Assembly (NCBI GenBank): GCA_019694255.1
Contig: JAIBCI010000085.1
Location: 1 to 56,065, forward strand
Length of the DNA: 56,065 nucleotides
Direction of reading: 5' to 3'
Source of the DNA: Saprospiraceae bacterium
GTDB lineage: Bacteria; Bacteroidota; Bacteroidia; Chitinophagales; Saprospiraceae
The notes beneath the pieces were generated by a model. It had not been told where the DNA came from and made no database searches. It worked only from the letters and a program-made list of their open reading frames with translations. The position numbers and the translations under genes were made by a program. This document shows positions 47,258-55,721 of the stretch, in pieces (the stretch's first letter is position 1; each line of letters opens with the position of its first letter).

Positions 47258-48253
47258 TTATGGGATCTTAATTTTTAGAGTAACAGTTTCTTCATGGCTT
47301 TTGGTATAGCGTGCAAAGTAGATGCCTGTCTGGATAGAGTCCGGGATCTGATATTCTCCATTCTCCAGTTTGGAAACACCTGAAAGTTGCCTGCCTGAAA
47401 CATCAAATAATGTAATATGGCCTTTGTTTACTGGTTCGTTGTCGGCAATGACTTTAATCATTCGAAGAAATGGCAGGTATTCCAAATGAACCTTACTCTT
47501 GCTTGGTTGGGAGGTGAAAGTCTTTGATTTCCATTGCTTGTAGAGTACATCCAATGAATCAATCGGATCCAGGCCAGTGCGTGTTGATCCTACATGAAGA
47601 TCAAGATAATAACCTGAACTGTCAGAAGGCCTGGCAACCCGGACAAAAGAGGATCTTGAAGACAGACCTTCGCTAAGGCAGCGCTTGTCTGCTCCTGGAA
47701 TTTTGGCTCCGCGCATTGCTTCCATGAGTCGGTCAGCAAGGCTCCCGGTAGCGGCTAGAAAACGTCGTTCCATTGAATCAATTACCTGTCTTCCAATCAG
47801 AATATTGCCCTGAATGGAATAGTTACGTCCCGTCACATGATATTTGGTATCCAGGCAGCCACTTCCGGTATAACCTGCTGCACTGTTTGAACCATCTGGT
47901 CTGAACAACGCAATGCCATACTGGCGAATCGAAGGATCGTTGCTCACATCATTGCCTACGAGCCACTCAATTATTTCCGGCGCACTAAGCCCATCTAATG
48001 CTCTGCTACCTGCATTATATTGATTGCCTGCATCCCAATAGGATTGGGTGTGAATTGCCCCAAGGCCGGGATAAAGATCAGAAATGATCAGCGCCTCAAA
48101 TCCTTCGCGGTCAATACTCAGACATGTTGCACCGGCGCCGCCAACTTCTCTGGTGATACTATCTGTTGCAACAATAGAAAAAGTGTGTTGGCCTGATAAA
48201 CTTATTGTCAACGACAACAAATGAATTACAAGTACTGTACGAAGCGTTTTCAT
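47258..48253 (-). CDS. DUF1028 Ntn-hydrolase-like protein with T9SS sorting domain
   Basis: This 331-aa exported protein starts at ATG 48253 (MKTLRTVLVIHLL); a longer frame would overlap the Fe-S membrane protein. Signal peptide about 1-22. The DUF1028 domain (about 23-230) starts HTFSIVATDSITREVGGAGATC, as in this uncharacterised Ntn-hydrolase-like family. The C-terminal part (about 250-331) is a T9SS type A sorting domain (VNKGHITLFDVSGRQL). It is embedded between the two genes of an electron-transfer module, with 1-nt gaps on both sides. The enzymatic activity of DUF1028 proteins is not established. Confidence 0.85.
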   Translation of the reverse strand: MKTLRTVLVIHLLSLTISLSGQHTFSIVATDSITREVGGAGATCLSIDREGFEALIISDLYPGLGAIHTQSYWDAGNQYNAGSRALDGLSAPEIIEWLVGNDVSNDPSIRQYGIALFRPDGSNSAAGYTGSGCLDTKYHVTGRNYSIQGNILIGRQVIDSMERRFLAATGSLADRLMEAMRGAKIPGADKRCLSEGLSSRSSFVRVARPSDSSGYYLDLHVGSTRTGLDPIDSLDVLYKQWKSKTFTSQPSKSKVHLEYLPFLRMIKVIADNEPVNKGHITLFDVSGRQLSGVSKLENGEYQIPDSIQTGIYFARYTKSHEETVTLKIKIP

Positions 48254-48254
48254 T

Positions 48255-49550
48255 TTAGTGGTTTTTCCAAGCATCGCGTGCTTCAGACATAGACCATACG
48301 GATTGATTGTTTTCAAGACTGTTAAACATAGGAAGCCAGTCTGATGGGCCCTTGCTGTTCATCAGAATGTCACTTCTTCTCATTTCGAGGATCGGTATGA
48401 GCGGATTGATCAGTACCGGGCAGGCTTCAACACATGCATTACAGGAAGTACAGGCGTAGATCTCCTCCCTGGAAATATAGTCAAATAAGTTTTTACCATC
48501 CTGCGCATTGTTGTCTTTATGTTCGCGGCGGAATTCGCCAAGTTCTTCTGCTCTGTCTCGAATGGACATCATGACCGCCCTCGGACTTAGCTTTTTACCG
48601 GTTAGATTGGCTGGACAAACGGATGTACAACGACCGCATTCAGTGCAACTGTAGGCTTCCAGGAGTTGTCTCCAGCTTAACTCAGTCACGTCACTGGCCC
48701 CAAATGAATCCCTTGGTGAAATAATTTCCTGGGTAGCCAGTCCAAACATCCCCCTGACTTCATTCTCGATTTCAGGAATGTTCGACATGCTGCCGCGAGG
48801 CTCAATACGTGAAAAATAGCTGTTTGGGAATGCAAGAAAAATATGAAGATGTTTTGAATAGGGCAAGTATATAATAAAACCATAAATGACGAGAACATGA
48901 ATCCACCATCCCGCGCGTTCCATAAACACCAGATAATCTTTTGGAAAGCTATTGAGGTGGTCAGTCACAAGACCGGAAAGATAAAGCCTTCCTGTGGAAG
49001 GGTAGTGGTTCGGTTCAAGGATCTGGAGTTGCTGATCCGCACTGTTCATGGTAAAAATAGCGATGATCAGAAGAATTTCACCCAACAAAATCAAATTGGC
49101 GTCCATAGATGGCCATCCGCGAAGTTCAGGTTTCTGAAATCTCAATAAACGGATAATATTGCGCCTGGATAAAAAAATGAGCGTTGCTGCCAATGCAAGC
49201 AGTGACAAGATTTCAATAAAGTTAATGAGGAAATTATAGAATTTACCCAGCGGCTCGGCAAATATTCTGTGATGACCACTAATACCATCAGAGATAATTT
49301 CAATCAGTTCAATTTGTGTAAAAATAAATGCTGCGTAGATGAAAAAATGAAAAATCCCGGAAACAGGTCTTTCGAACATTTTTTTCTGACCTAATGCAAA
49401 CAGTAACATTTGCTGAATTCGCTTGCCCTTGTTTCCACTTACATGCTCATCCCTTCCAAGCATGATGTTGAAGTAGACCTTGCTAAACCCTTTCCAAGCT
49501 ATTCGGAATATCCCGAAACTGAGAAGGCAAAACATCAGTACCTGAATCAT
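48255..49550 (-). CDS. membrane 4Fe-4S electron-transfer protein (FadF/NarI-like)
   Basis: This 431-aa protein has about five to six membrane helices in a NarI/FadF-like N-terminal part (about 1-270). A cytoplasmic ferredoxin domain follows, with two cluster motifs: CTECGRCTSVCPANL and CTSCNACVEACPVLI (about 300-390). It should pass electrons between soluble partners and menaquinone. The CCG clusters expected in a full FadF are absent here and are encoded separately at 46486-47256. It is the first gene of an operon with DUF1028, the CCG protein and the 159-aa protein. Partners such as EtfAB are not encoded nearby. Confidence 0.88.
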   Translation of the reverse strand: MIQVLMFCLLSFGIFRIAWKGFSKVYFNIMLGRDEHVSGNKGKRIQQMLLFALGQKKMFERPVSGIFHFFIYAAFIFTQIELIEIISDGISGHHRIFAEPLGKFYNFLINFIEILSLLALAATLIFLSRRNIIRLLRFQKPELRGWPSMDANLILLGEILLIIAIFTMNSADQQLQILEPNHYPSTGRLYLSGLVTDHLNSFPKDYLVFMERAGWWIHVLVIYGFIIYLPYSKHLHIFLAFPNSYFSRIEPRGSMSNIPEIENEVRGMFGLATQEIISPRDSFGASDVTELSWRQLLEAYSCTECGRCTSVCPANLTGKKLSPRAVMMSIRDRAEELGEFRREHKDNNAQDGKNLFDYISREEIYACTSCNACVEACPVLINPLIPILEMRRSDILMNSKGPSDWLPMFNSLENNQSVWSMSEARDAWKNH

Positions 49551-49560
49551 GACAATCTAT

Positions 49561-49568
49561 TATTTTTG
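49561..49568 (+). promoter_or_regulatory. -7 promoter element for the phosphoribosyltransferase gene
   Basis: TATTTTTG matches TAnnTTTG and lies 45 nt before ATG 49614. No clear -33 box was found. Confidence 0.35.
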
Positions 49569-49613
49569 CTTTTAGCGGCCAATTAAAGGCTTAAATATAA
49601 GGTGACCGATCAT

Positions 49614-50108
49614 ATGGTAATTCTAAATTCAACTCAAATTGGCAACAAACTGCAGCGCATCGCTTCGGAGATCTTTGAGCGCCATGCGGATTCTGGACAG
49701 CTCATACTGGCAGGGATTAATAACAAAGGTTATCTGATGGCCTCAGACCTCAGTCAAAGACTTAAAGCCATCGGAAAGAAAGACATTCGTCTTGGCAGGC
49801 TTAAGTTGAATCCGGCTAAACCGCTTGAGACCAGGGCTGAACTTGATATCCCGGTTGACCAACTCTCGGGTAAAGTGGTCATCGTAGTCGATGATGTTGC
49901 CAACTCTGGAAGAACATTGTTTTTCGCCATGCAGCCGATGATGGAAGTGTTACTCAAAAGTTTGGAAATATGCGTCCTTATCGAGCGTATGCACAAATCC
50001 TACCCTGTTAGTGTAGATTATGTGGGTCTCCGCCTTGCAACAACAGTCAAACAAAATATTGAAGTGGCTTTTTCTGAAGATGTACCGGTTGAGGCTGGAC
50101 TGATATAA
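49614..50108 (+). CDS. PyrR/type I phosphoribosyltransferase
   Basis: This 164-aa protein has the PRPP-binding loop VVIVVDDVANSGRT (about residues 85-98), with two acidic residues before the Ser/Gly turn. It resembles PyrR and other type I phosphoribosyltransferases, and may act as uracil phosphoribosyltransferase and/or pyrimidine regulator. The start was put at ATG 49614 because AAGGTG (49600-49605), unusual in this phylum, sits about 8 nt upstream. The alternative is GTG 49602. It is divergent from the Fe-S operon. A regulatory role cannot be decided without its targets. Confidence 0.85.
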   Translation: MVILNSTQIGNKLQRIASEIFERHADSGQLILAGINNKGYLMASDLSQRLKAIGKKDIRLGRLKLNPAKPLETRAELDIPVDQLSGKVVIVVDDVANSGRTLFFAMQPMMEVLLKSLEICVLIERMHKSYPVSVDYVGLRLATTVKQNIEVAFSEDVPVEAGLI

Positions 50109-50126
50109 CTTACTATCATAGTAAGT
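50108..50126 (+). terminator. palindromic hairpin right after the phosphoribosyltransferase gene
   Basis: ACTTACTAT, a single C, and ATAGTAAGT form a perfect 9-bp inverted repeat that starts at the last base of the stop codon. No T-run follows, so it may be a weak terminator or a regulator site. Confidence 0.4.
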
Positions 50127-50568
50127 GGCCTCCCATTAGTCATTTTATTAAATTATTAATGTTGGAAAGACTTGTCAGACTGTGACCGTGATTAACTTGT
50201 TAATGAGTAAGCCTGCAAATATACCCGATCAGACTAAACTGCGAAATTCACACAAGGCGTTGACTTATTAACCGGATGCTCCTCTGAAGGTGTTTTAATA
50301 AAAAGGGTCCTCGGCTTCATTGTGAGAGCGCTGCGAGAAATAAATCTGTTCTGAATTATGATGATTGATTTAATGCATTTGCGGATTGCAGGGACTACTA
50401 ATAAATCGGATTTTTAACCAACAATATTGGCTGTTCTCAGGATGGATATTCTCTTCCGGGGTCGTCAGACTATTATTGCATTTCAAAAAATATCAAAAAA
50501 TACCAAACAAATTGATGTGTTGACATTGAATCGAGTAATGTCCAATGAAGCGGAAATATCAAATTTTT
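50127..50568. other. intergenic region between convergent genes
   Basis: About 440 nt with no gene, RNA or repeat that I can support. A/T-rich, with short frames only. Confidence 0.5.
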
Positions 50569-51342
50569 TTAATGATCTTTAATAGCTGATAATTTATATT
50601 TATTGAGTTGTGAAATGGCTGCATCATATCCGAGTTCATAAAGTTGCAAGGCATTTCTCAGATTAAATCGACTGTACTGATTGATGCGTGCATCTTCAAT
50701 CAATAGATCGGCCAAAGGGATTTGGGATTGCATGGTATTGATGATCGAAAGCTCAAGAACCCTTGTCATAATGTTGCTGTAACTGCTAGGTATTCCAGGC
50801 GGCAAAGTGTAACTTGGTATCACATTGGAAGCTATCAATAGGTCGCAACGGCTTCTGATTACTGAACAGGGAAGGTTCATCAGTATACCGCCGTCAAGAA
50901 ACCTGGCGGTCCCAATGGTAACTGGTTTAAAGACAATCGGAATTGCGCAAGATGCAATAATTGGGGGAACCAGATTGCCGTTTTCAAAATAATGTAGCTC
51001 TCCGGTATCCATATTACTGGCGGTACATATGAACCGAATTAGCAGCTCTTCAAAATGCTGTACTGGAAGATTTTCCACTAGCAATTTCTCAAGGTAATCG
51101 GGAGGAATAAGTCCTGAATCTGGTATATGCGGGCCAAGAAAATGATACCACCTTGTATGCGTAGCTATATCCAGCATCCGGCTAACGTCGAGACCGGCGC
51201 TATAGAGACTTCCAATCAATGCCCCTGCACTCGTGCCAGAGATTATCTCGGGTCTAATGCCATTTTCTTCGAGGGCACGAAGGACTCCGATGTGAAATGA
51301 ACCTCTGGCGCCGCCACCCGAAAGGCACAGGCCGACCCGCAT
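50569..51342 (-). CDS. patatin-like phospholipase
   Basis: This 257-aa soluble acyl hydrolase has the GGGARG oxyanion-hole motif near residue 9, nucleophile Ser38 in GTSAG, and Asp150 in DGG, the Ser-Asp dyad of the family. It probably hydrolyses phospholipids or other acyl esters. The start was set at ATG 51342 (MRVGLCLSGG); a TTG three codons earlier would overlap the upstream stop. It lies 1 nt after the LTD/cupredoxin gene, so the two may be co-transcribed, but a functional link is not obvious. No signal peptide was seen. Confidence 0.92.
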   Translation of the reverse strand: MRVGLCLSGGGARGSFHIGVLRALEENGIRPEIISGTSAGALIGSLYSAGLDVSRMLDIATHTRWYHFLGPHIPDSGLIPPDYLEKLLVENLPVQHFEELLIRFICTASNMDTGELHYFENGNLVPPIIASCAIPIVFKPVTIGTARFLDGGILMNLPCSVIRSRCDLLIASNVIPSYTLPPGIPSSYSNIMTRVLELSIINTMQSQIPLADLLIEDARINQYSRFNLRNALQLYELGYDAAISQLNKYKLSAIKDH

Positions 51343-51343
51343 T

Positions 51344-53656
51344 TTACTCAATCATCAGTTTCATATAATAGAATCCGTCAACGGCTTTAATACGTACAAC
51401 GTACAGGCCAGGTTCGAGATGGAGTTCAAGTTCTGTGTGCCCTGCGGAATAATGGGCAACTGATTTTCCATCCAAAGTGTAAATATCAATTTCTCCTTGA
51501 GATTCACTATCAGTAACAATACGGACCCTGTCATGGGCCGGATTTGGAAGAAGGCGGACGTGTATGTTTTCAATATCATGACTACTGCTCAGAAAATCGA
51601 TATCCTCCAAGAAACGGGGCCACAACTGATATCCTTCAGTATAAGGTAATTCGTTGTCAAATTGATTTCCAATTCCGGTGACATTGATTAGTTTGCCCTT
51701 GGCGGTCGTCTTACTCAGTGCGCAGTCATTGTCAATTCTAATTAAAAATTCACTCAAACCATCAGTAACCCTTACATTAAAAGATGTGCCGTTACCAATC
51801 CAATCTGTTATATCTACGATACTTACATTCTGAAGGCGGACAAGATCTGACTCCGTGCTTTCGTCAAGGCGGCTCACAGTTCTGGCGGTCTTGATCGCAT
51901 TTTTTTCACTGACAAGAACAATAGTATCTGGAATAATCTCCGCCTGGCCGTTGAACTGATCAACGATTCCCTGTACAATGATTTCATCACCCTGGGTAAC
52001 CTTGTAATTAAAACTTTTCTGGTTGTGAAATACGGTAATTCCGCCGGTAAGATCACGCAGGGTGAACTGAAGACTATTGCCGCCATCGAAATCTATACCA
52101 TAGACTATACCACGAAGTTCGCATCGGACCTTAAGCGAATCTAACTCTCCATTGGCTTTGATTGTCCTGACTTTGCCAATGTCAAGTTTATTATAGTATT
52201 TATTTTGAGGCAAATAAGGATTAATATCCGTTGTATATCGGGGCCATAGCTGATATCCATCGAGGTAAGGGGTAATATTGTCATTCTGAGAGCCAATACC
52301 TGTCAGGTCAAACTTTCCAGCCGGAGCTTCCTTGCTTACCAGGTCGCAGTCATTGTCAATGCGTACATCATAGACGTTGATTCCATCTGTAACCTTTACC
52401 GTAAAGCCAAGCGGGTTTTTGGTCCATTGCACCGGTGACTGAAGATACACATTTTTTAATTTGACAAGTTGAGACTCCGTATTCTCGTTAAGTGAAGTGA
52501 CAGTTTGGGCGGGCGAAAGAAGATTCCCTGTGCCGATCAATTGTATCGTATCGGGGACAATCTCTGCCAATCCATTAAATAGCGTTATAGTTCCTTTGAC
52601 GCGGACTTTATCACCTTCCTGCACGATGTAACCAAAATTCTTATTGGTGTGAAAGACGGAGATGCCATCATTCAATGCATCGATAATCGTAAACTGCAAA
52701 CCAGCTGGTCTGAAATTGATGCCATAGACTATCCCTTCCAGGGTGCATCGTACGTTGTTGGAATCCAGTGTGCCATCTGTTTTGACAGAGGTGACCAACC
52801 CTATCGGATATTGAGGATAAAGGGGGTCAACTTTTTTTACCTTAATCTTGCCGGTCATGGTATTTGGATTGGCGTCATCCCTGTAATTGTAGTCGCCTTC
52901 AATGTCAAAGCGCTTAATATATGTCCAGTTGCCAGTGGCAGGAGGCCCGCTGTAGAATTCATCAGGATTGTTTGGATACACATTTTTTAGGCCATCGACA
53001 TTGTGTTTGCCGCTGCTGTTTTTCCACTCGATATGCTGACCAACTAGAATTTCAAGGTTGGCAGGGTTAAAGCTAAAGTCACGTACGTCGATCGTAACAT
53101 CTGCACAGGGTACATTATTCGCTTTGCCTGGAGTTCCGCGGACATCATAATTATTAATGATGATTCCGACTTTAGTTAGCGAAGCTTTCCAGTATTCAGG
53201 TTGTTCGTTGTTTGCGGATACACGACAAAGCTCAAGCGAAGGCCCATTGCCATCCGGACCCGCGGGCCAACCATTGCTATCGGAATAACGTACGCTGTCA
53301 ACAACGGTGCCATTCTGATCTTTTAAAGTAATGAGCTCGCTGTCGTTGCGCAATGCGCCTGCATCCCACTGAATCGCTTTGAATCCATATACACTTTCGA
53401 ATGCTGCCTGATTGACACATAATACAAGATAACTATTGCTGTTAATAAAGGTGTCAGGAAAAACGATGTTGATTGCATCGTCAATGACCCAATCCTTGAG
53501 ACTGATGTTGCTGCTGGTTTGATTAAATATTTCAATATACTCCAGTGAATCTTGCCCAGATTCAGGAGGATTGTAGTTTATCTCGGTGATAACAATCTGA
53601 GAAGACAGGTGGTGGCCCGATAATATTAGAATGAGTACGCTTACAAGATTCTTCAT
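51344..53656 (-). CDS. multidomain T9SS protein: LTD, cupredoxin-like, two OB-fold domains
   Basis: This 770-aa secreted protein has a signal peptide (1-19, HHLSSQ). A lamin-tail domain follows (about 20-155; VITEINYNPPE...EYIEIFNQ, and the WPAGPDGNGPSLELC end). Next is a cupredoxin-like domain (about 175-265; FSFNPANLEILVGQHIEWKN), then two similar DUF5689/OB-fold domains (about 275-475 and 485-680), each ending in 'GYQLWPRY/F'. A T9SS type A sorting domain (about 690-770; LLPNPAHDRVRI) ends it. In the cupredoxin part one His (KHNVDG) and the Met (NTMTG) remain, but the usual Cys and second His are missing, so copper binding is doubtful. Related secreted LTD proteins often accompany extracellular nucleases or phosphatases; none is fused here. 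Confidence 0.88.
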   Translation of the reverse strand: MKNLVSVLILILSGHHLSSQIVITEINYNPPESGQDSLEYIEIFNQTSSNISLKDWVIDDAINIVFPDTFINSNSYLVLCVNQAAFESVYGFKAIQWDAGALRNDSELITLKDQNGTVVDSVRYSDSNGWPAGPDGNGPSLELCRVSANNEQPEYWKASLTKVGIIINNYDVRGTPGKANNVPCADVTIDVRDFSFNPANLEILVGQHIEWKNSSGKHNVDGLKNVYPNNPDEFYSGPPATGNWTYIKRFDIEGDYNYRDDANPNTMTGKIKVKKVDPLYPQYPIGLVTSVKTDGTLDSNNVRCTLEGIVYGINFRPAGLQFTIIDALNDGISVFHTNKNFGYIVQEGDKVRVKGTITLFNGLAEIVPDTIQLIGTGNLLSPAQTVTSLNENTESQLVKLKNVYLQSPVQWTKNPLGFTVKVTDGINVYDVRIDNDCDLVSKEAPAGKFDLTGIGSQNDNITPYLDGYQLWPRYTTDINPYLPQNKYYNKLDIGKVRTIKANGELDSLKVRCELRGIVYGIDFDGGNSLQFTLRDLTGGITVFHNQKSFNYKVTQGDEIIVQGIVDQFNGQAEIIPDTIVLVSEKNAIKTARTVSRLDESTESDLVRLQNVSIVDITDWIGNGTSFNVRVTDGLSEFLIRIDNDCALSKTTAKGKLINVTGIGNQFDNELPYTEGYQLWPRFLEDIDFLSSSHDIENIHVRLLPNPAHDRVRIVTDSESQGEIDIYTLDGKSVAHYSAGHTELELHLEPGLYVVRIKAVDGFYYMKLMIE

Positions 53657-53679
53657 TTAGGAATGTTGTTTATTAGTGC

Positions 53680-53709
53680 AAATATACTGTACCCTATTGG
53701 CTTAACGAA
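53680..53709 (-). promoter_or_regulatory. promoter for the LTD/cupredoxin-patatin operon
   Basis: On the minus strand, TTCG (one mismatch from TTTG) at 53706-53709 and TATATTTG at 53680-53687 are 18 nt apart. The -7 lies 23 nt upstream of ATG 53656. Confidence 0.45.
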
Positions 53710-54705
53710 TGGATCAAGGTATTGGGAAAAGTTTATTCTTTTTTGTTTTACTAGAAAAAATTAAAGGTTTTATAAACAATTATATATACAGTTTAAATTT
53801 TAATAATATATAAAAATGTCTTCGTTTGTCCCTAATGCAAAATTGAATTTGGATAGGCTAATTGAGCAATGTTAGTTTAAGTCTGGTTGTTGTGAACAGC
53901 CTGTAAACTTATTATTCAGCACAGAAGCTTACATCGACTAGTTATTTTTGATGGAGGAATTGACCATAAATGTCAATATGTGTTGTGCAAAATTATGTTT
54001 TTTATATGTCTATTAAAATTTCATTTAAGGCTTAACTTTGTTGTGGTGAATTCATTATGAAGTGTCTAGAACCTGCTTTGTTAATAGGCCGGATTTTACT
54101 AGGCTTCCAGTAAAAACATATATGAAATTAGAGCATCTAGGTTCATGATCCCATGACATCAGACAAGAAGATTATAGTTTTTGCATTGTATACTGTGTTT
54201 TTTAAGGATCTTAATGATTTAACAGAATATCTTCGCAAGTCCCGGCAAGGATAATTTCTATGTTTGTCAAAAAGATGATAATTTTATTCGATAATTAATG
54301 GTTGATGTTTCATGGTTAAGTTTTAAAATCAGTCAGCAGTAAAATGAATTTGCACTTTCAACATTACTTTGATCAGTTATTGGTTTGTTGATGTTTGCAT
54401 GTAGTCAATTTCTAGGAGCATTTGATATTTGCAATATCCTGCATGCTTATAAGCGAATAAAATCCGCAATCAGATACAGTAATTTTAATACGAAATATTC
54501 TGTTCTGAAAGTCCGCATTATATTTTATACTATCCATGAAGATAATAAAATGGAGATTGCCCGAGCTTGCGCCATAATCTCTGAAAAAGCTGCAAGTACT
54601 ATTTGGTCGAATGCAATTCACTTTGCAGTACATTCAGATACTTCATTTATTAAGAAAGAAAATCATTGCTTTTTATCTGATTTTATATATTAGCACTCGA
54701 ATGAT
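53710..54705. other. A/T-rich region without a convincing gene
   Basis: About 1 kb of very A/T-rich DNA. A 102-codon frame (54385-54693) has no recognisable motif and no signal peptide of good shape, so I do not call it as a gene. The region must contain the promoter of the gene at 54706, which could not be placed. Confidence 0.5.
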
Positions 54706-55413
54706 ATGGACCTCGAGAACAAATATTTGCATTGCAGGGAATATGATGGCCACCCAGTTATAGACAAATTGAATCGGGTGGCTTACTTTAAATATGCTAG
54801 TAAGTTCTATTTCGTAATATACAATGAAGAGGGTGCTGTAAAATTGCGTTCAGAGGGATTTAGTAATTACGAGACTCGGGATATCCAATTGTCTGAAGTT
54901 TTACGTTTTGTCAATGGGGAAGAGAGCTATAACGTGGTGTGTAATGGGGATTTATACATCAGAATATTGAAGAACGACCAAGGACGAGAAATTGGGCGTT
55001 CATGTCTTGAGAATAACGCTATGGCAGGGATCTATACACAAAGTGTACATTTAAGAGAGGCGTTGTTTGATTCAGACATCGCTTCCAGGGCAACGGACAA
55101 AGAAACGAACTACTTGAATTGTAATTATTACATAGGTCATCCTGTGAGTGACAAGCAGAACAAGGTTGCTTTCTTCCGGCACCATGGGCGCTATTATTTT
55201 GTAATTTACTATGCTGACGGTCGTGTCCGATTAAGAAGCGAAGGGTTCAATGATTCTAAAGGACGCGAATCAGACTTAAAAGAAGCCCTTCGCTATCTGG
55301 ATGATAAAGATCAATACGCGGTGATCCGCGATGGGGATCAGCAGGTAAGGATTTTATTAAATAAGGAAGGAAAGGAAGTTGGACGAACCTGTCCTGAAAA
55401 ATTAAATAAATAA
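54706..55413 (+). CDS. DUF1508-like protein with two repeats
   Basis: This 235-aa protein is built of two similar units (about 6-105 and 143-233). Each has KYLHCREYDGHPVIDK / NYLNCNYYIGHPVSDK at the start, then FYFVIYNEEGAVKLRSEGF / YYFVIYYADGRVRLRSEGF. Each ends in REIGRSCLE / KEVGRTCPE. The middle block is the DUF1508/YegP-like fold, which occurs as a tandem in many bacteria and has no settled function. No signal peptide is seen, so it is probably cytoplasmic. It lies next to an IS66 element. Confidence 0.85.
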   Translation: MDLENKYLHCREYDGHPVIDKLNRVAYFKYASKFYFVIYNEEGAVKLRSEGFSNYETRDIQLSEVLRFVNGEESYNVVCNGDLYIRILKNDQGREIGRSCLENNAMAGIYTQSVHLREALFDSDIASRATDKETNYLNCNYYIGHPVSDKQNKVAFFRHHGRYYFVIYYADGRVRLRSEGFNDSKGRESDLKEALRYLDDKDQYAVIRDGDQQVRILLNKEGKEVGRTCPEKLNK

Positions 55414-55721
55414 CCTGATAATTCGTGTTTCATCACAAATGCTATTAATAGGTTGTATCATACGAGGTCTCAACAAATCCACTGGTCTGAGATTTTTTAG
55501 GCTGAATCTATAATAAAATGCCAGAAGTGCGAAAAGCTCAATCTCTAAGGTCTATTATATTGGTTGTGTACTTCTGGTAAAGTCAATTTGAGGCCTATGG
55601 ATAGAATTATTCTGCCTAGTCAATTTTATTTTAAGGTTCGATTCTCATGTTAAAACAATCTGAGTAGTGAAATCAAAATCAAATATGTATGCATTTCGAA
55701 GGTATCCGTCCCACGAAGTAC
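55414..55721. other. intergenic region before the IS66 element
   Basis: About 300 nt, no gene. The right end of the IS66-type element must lie somewhere here, because the transposase stop is at 55722, but no terminal inverted repeat could be confirmed without the other end. Confidence 0.4.

Noticed and set aside
54385-54693. 102-codon plus-strand frame
   Set aside because: Starts with a weak hydrophobic stretch but no proper signal peptide, and has no recognisable domain; also a competing antisense frame exists.
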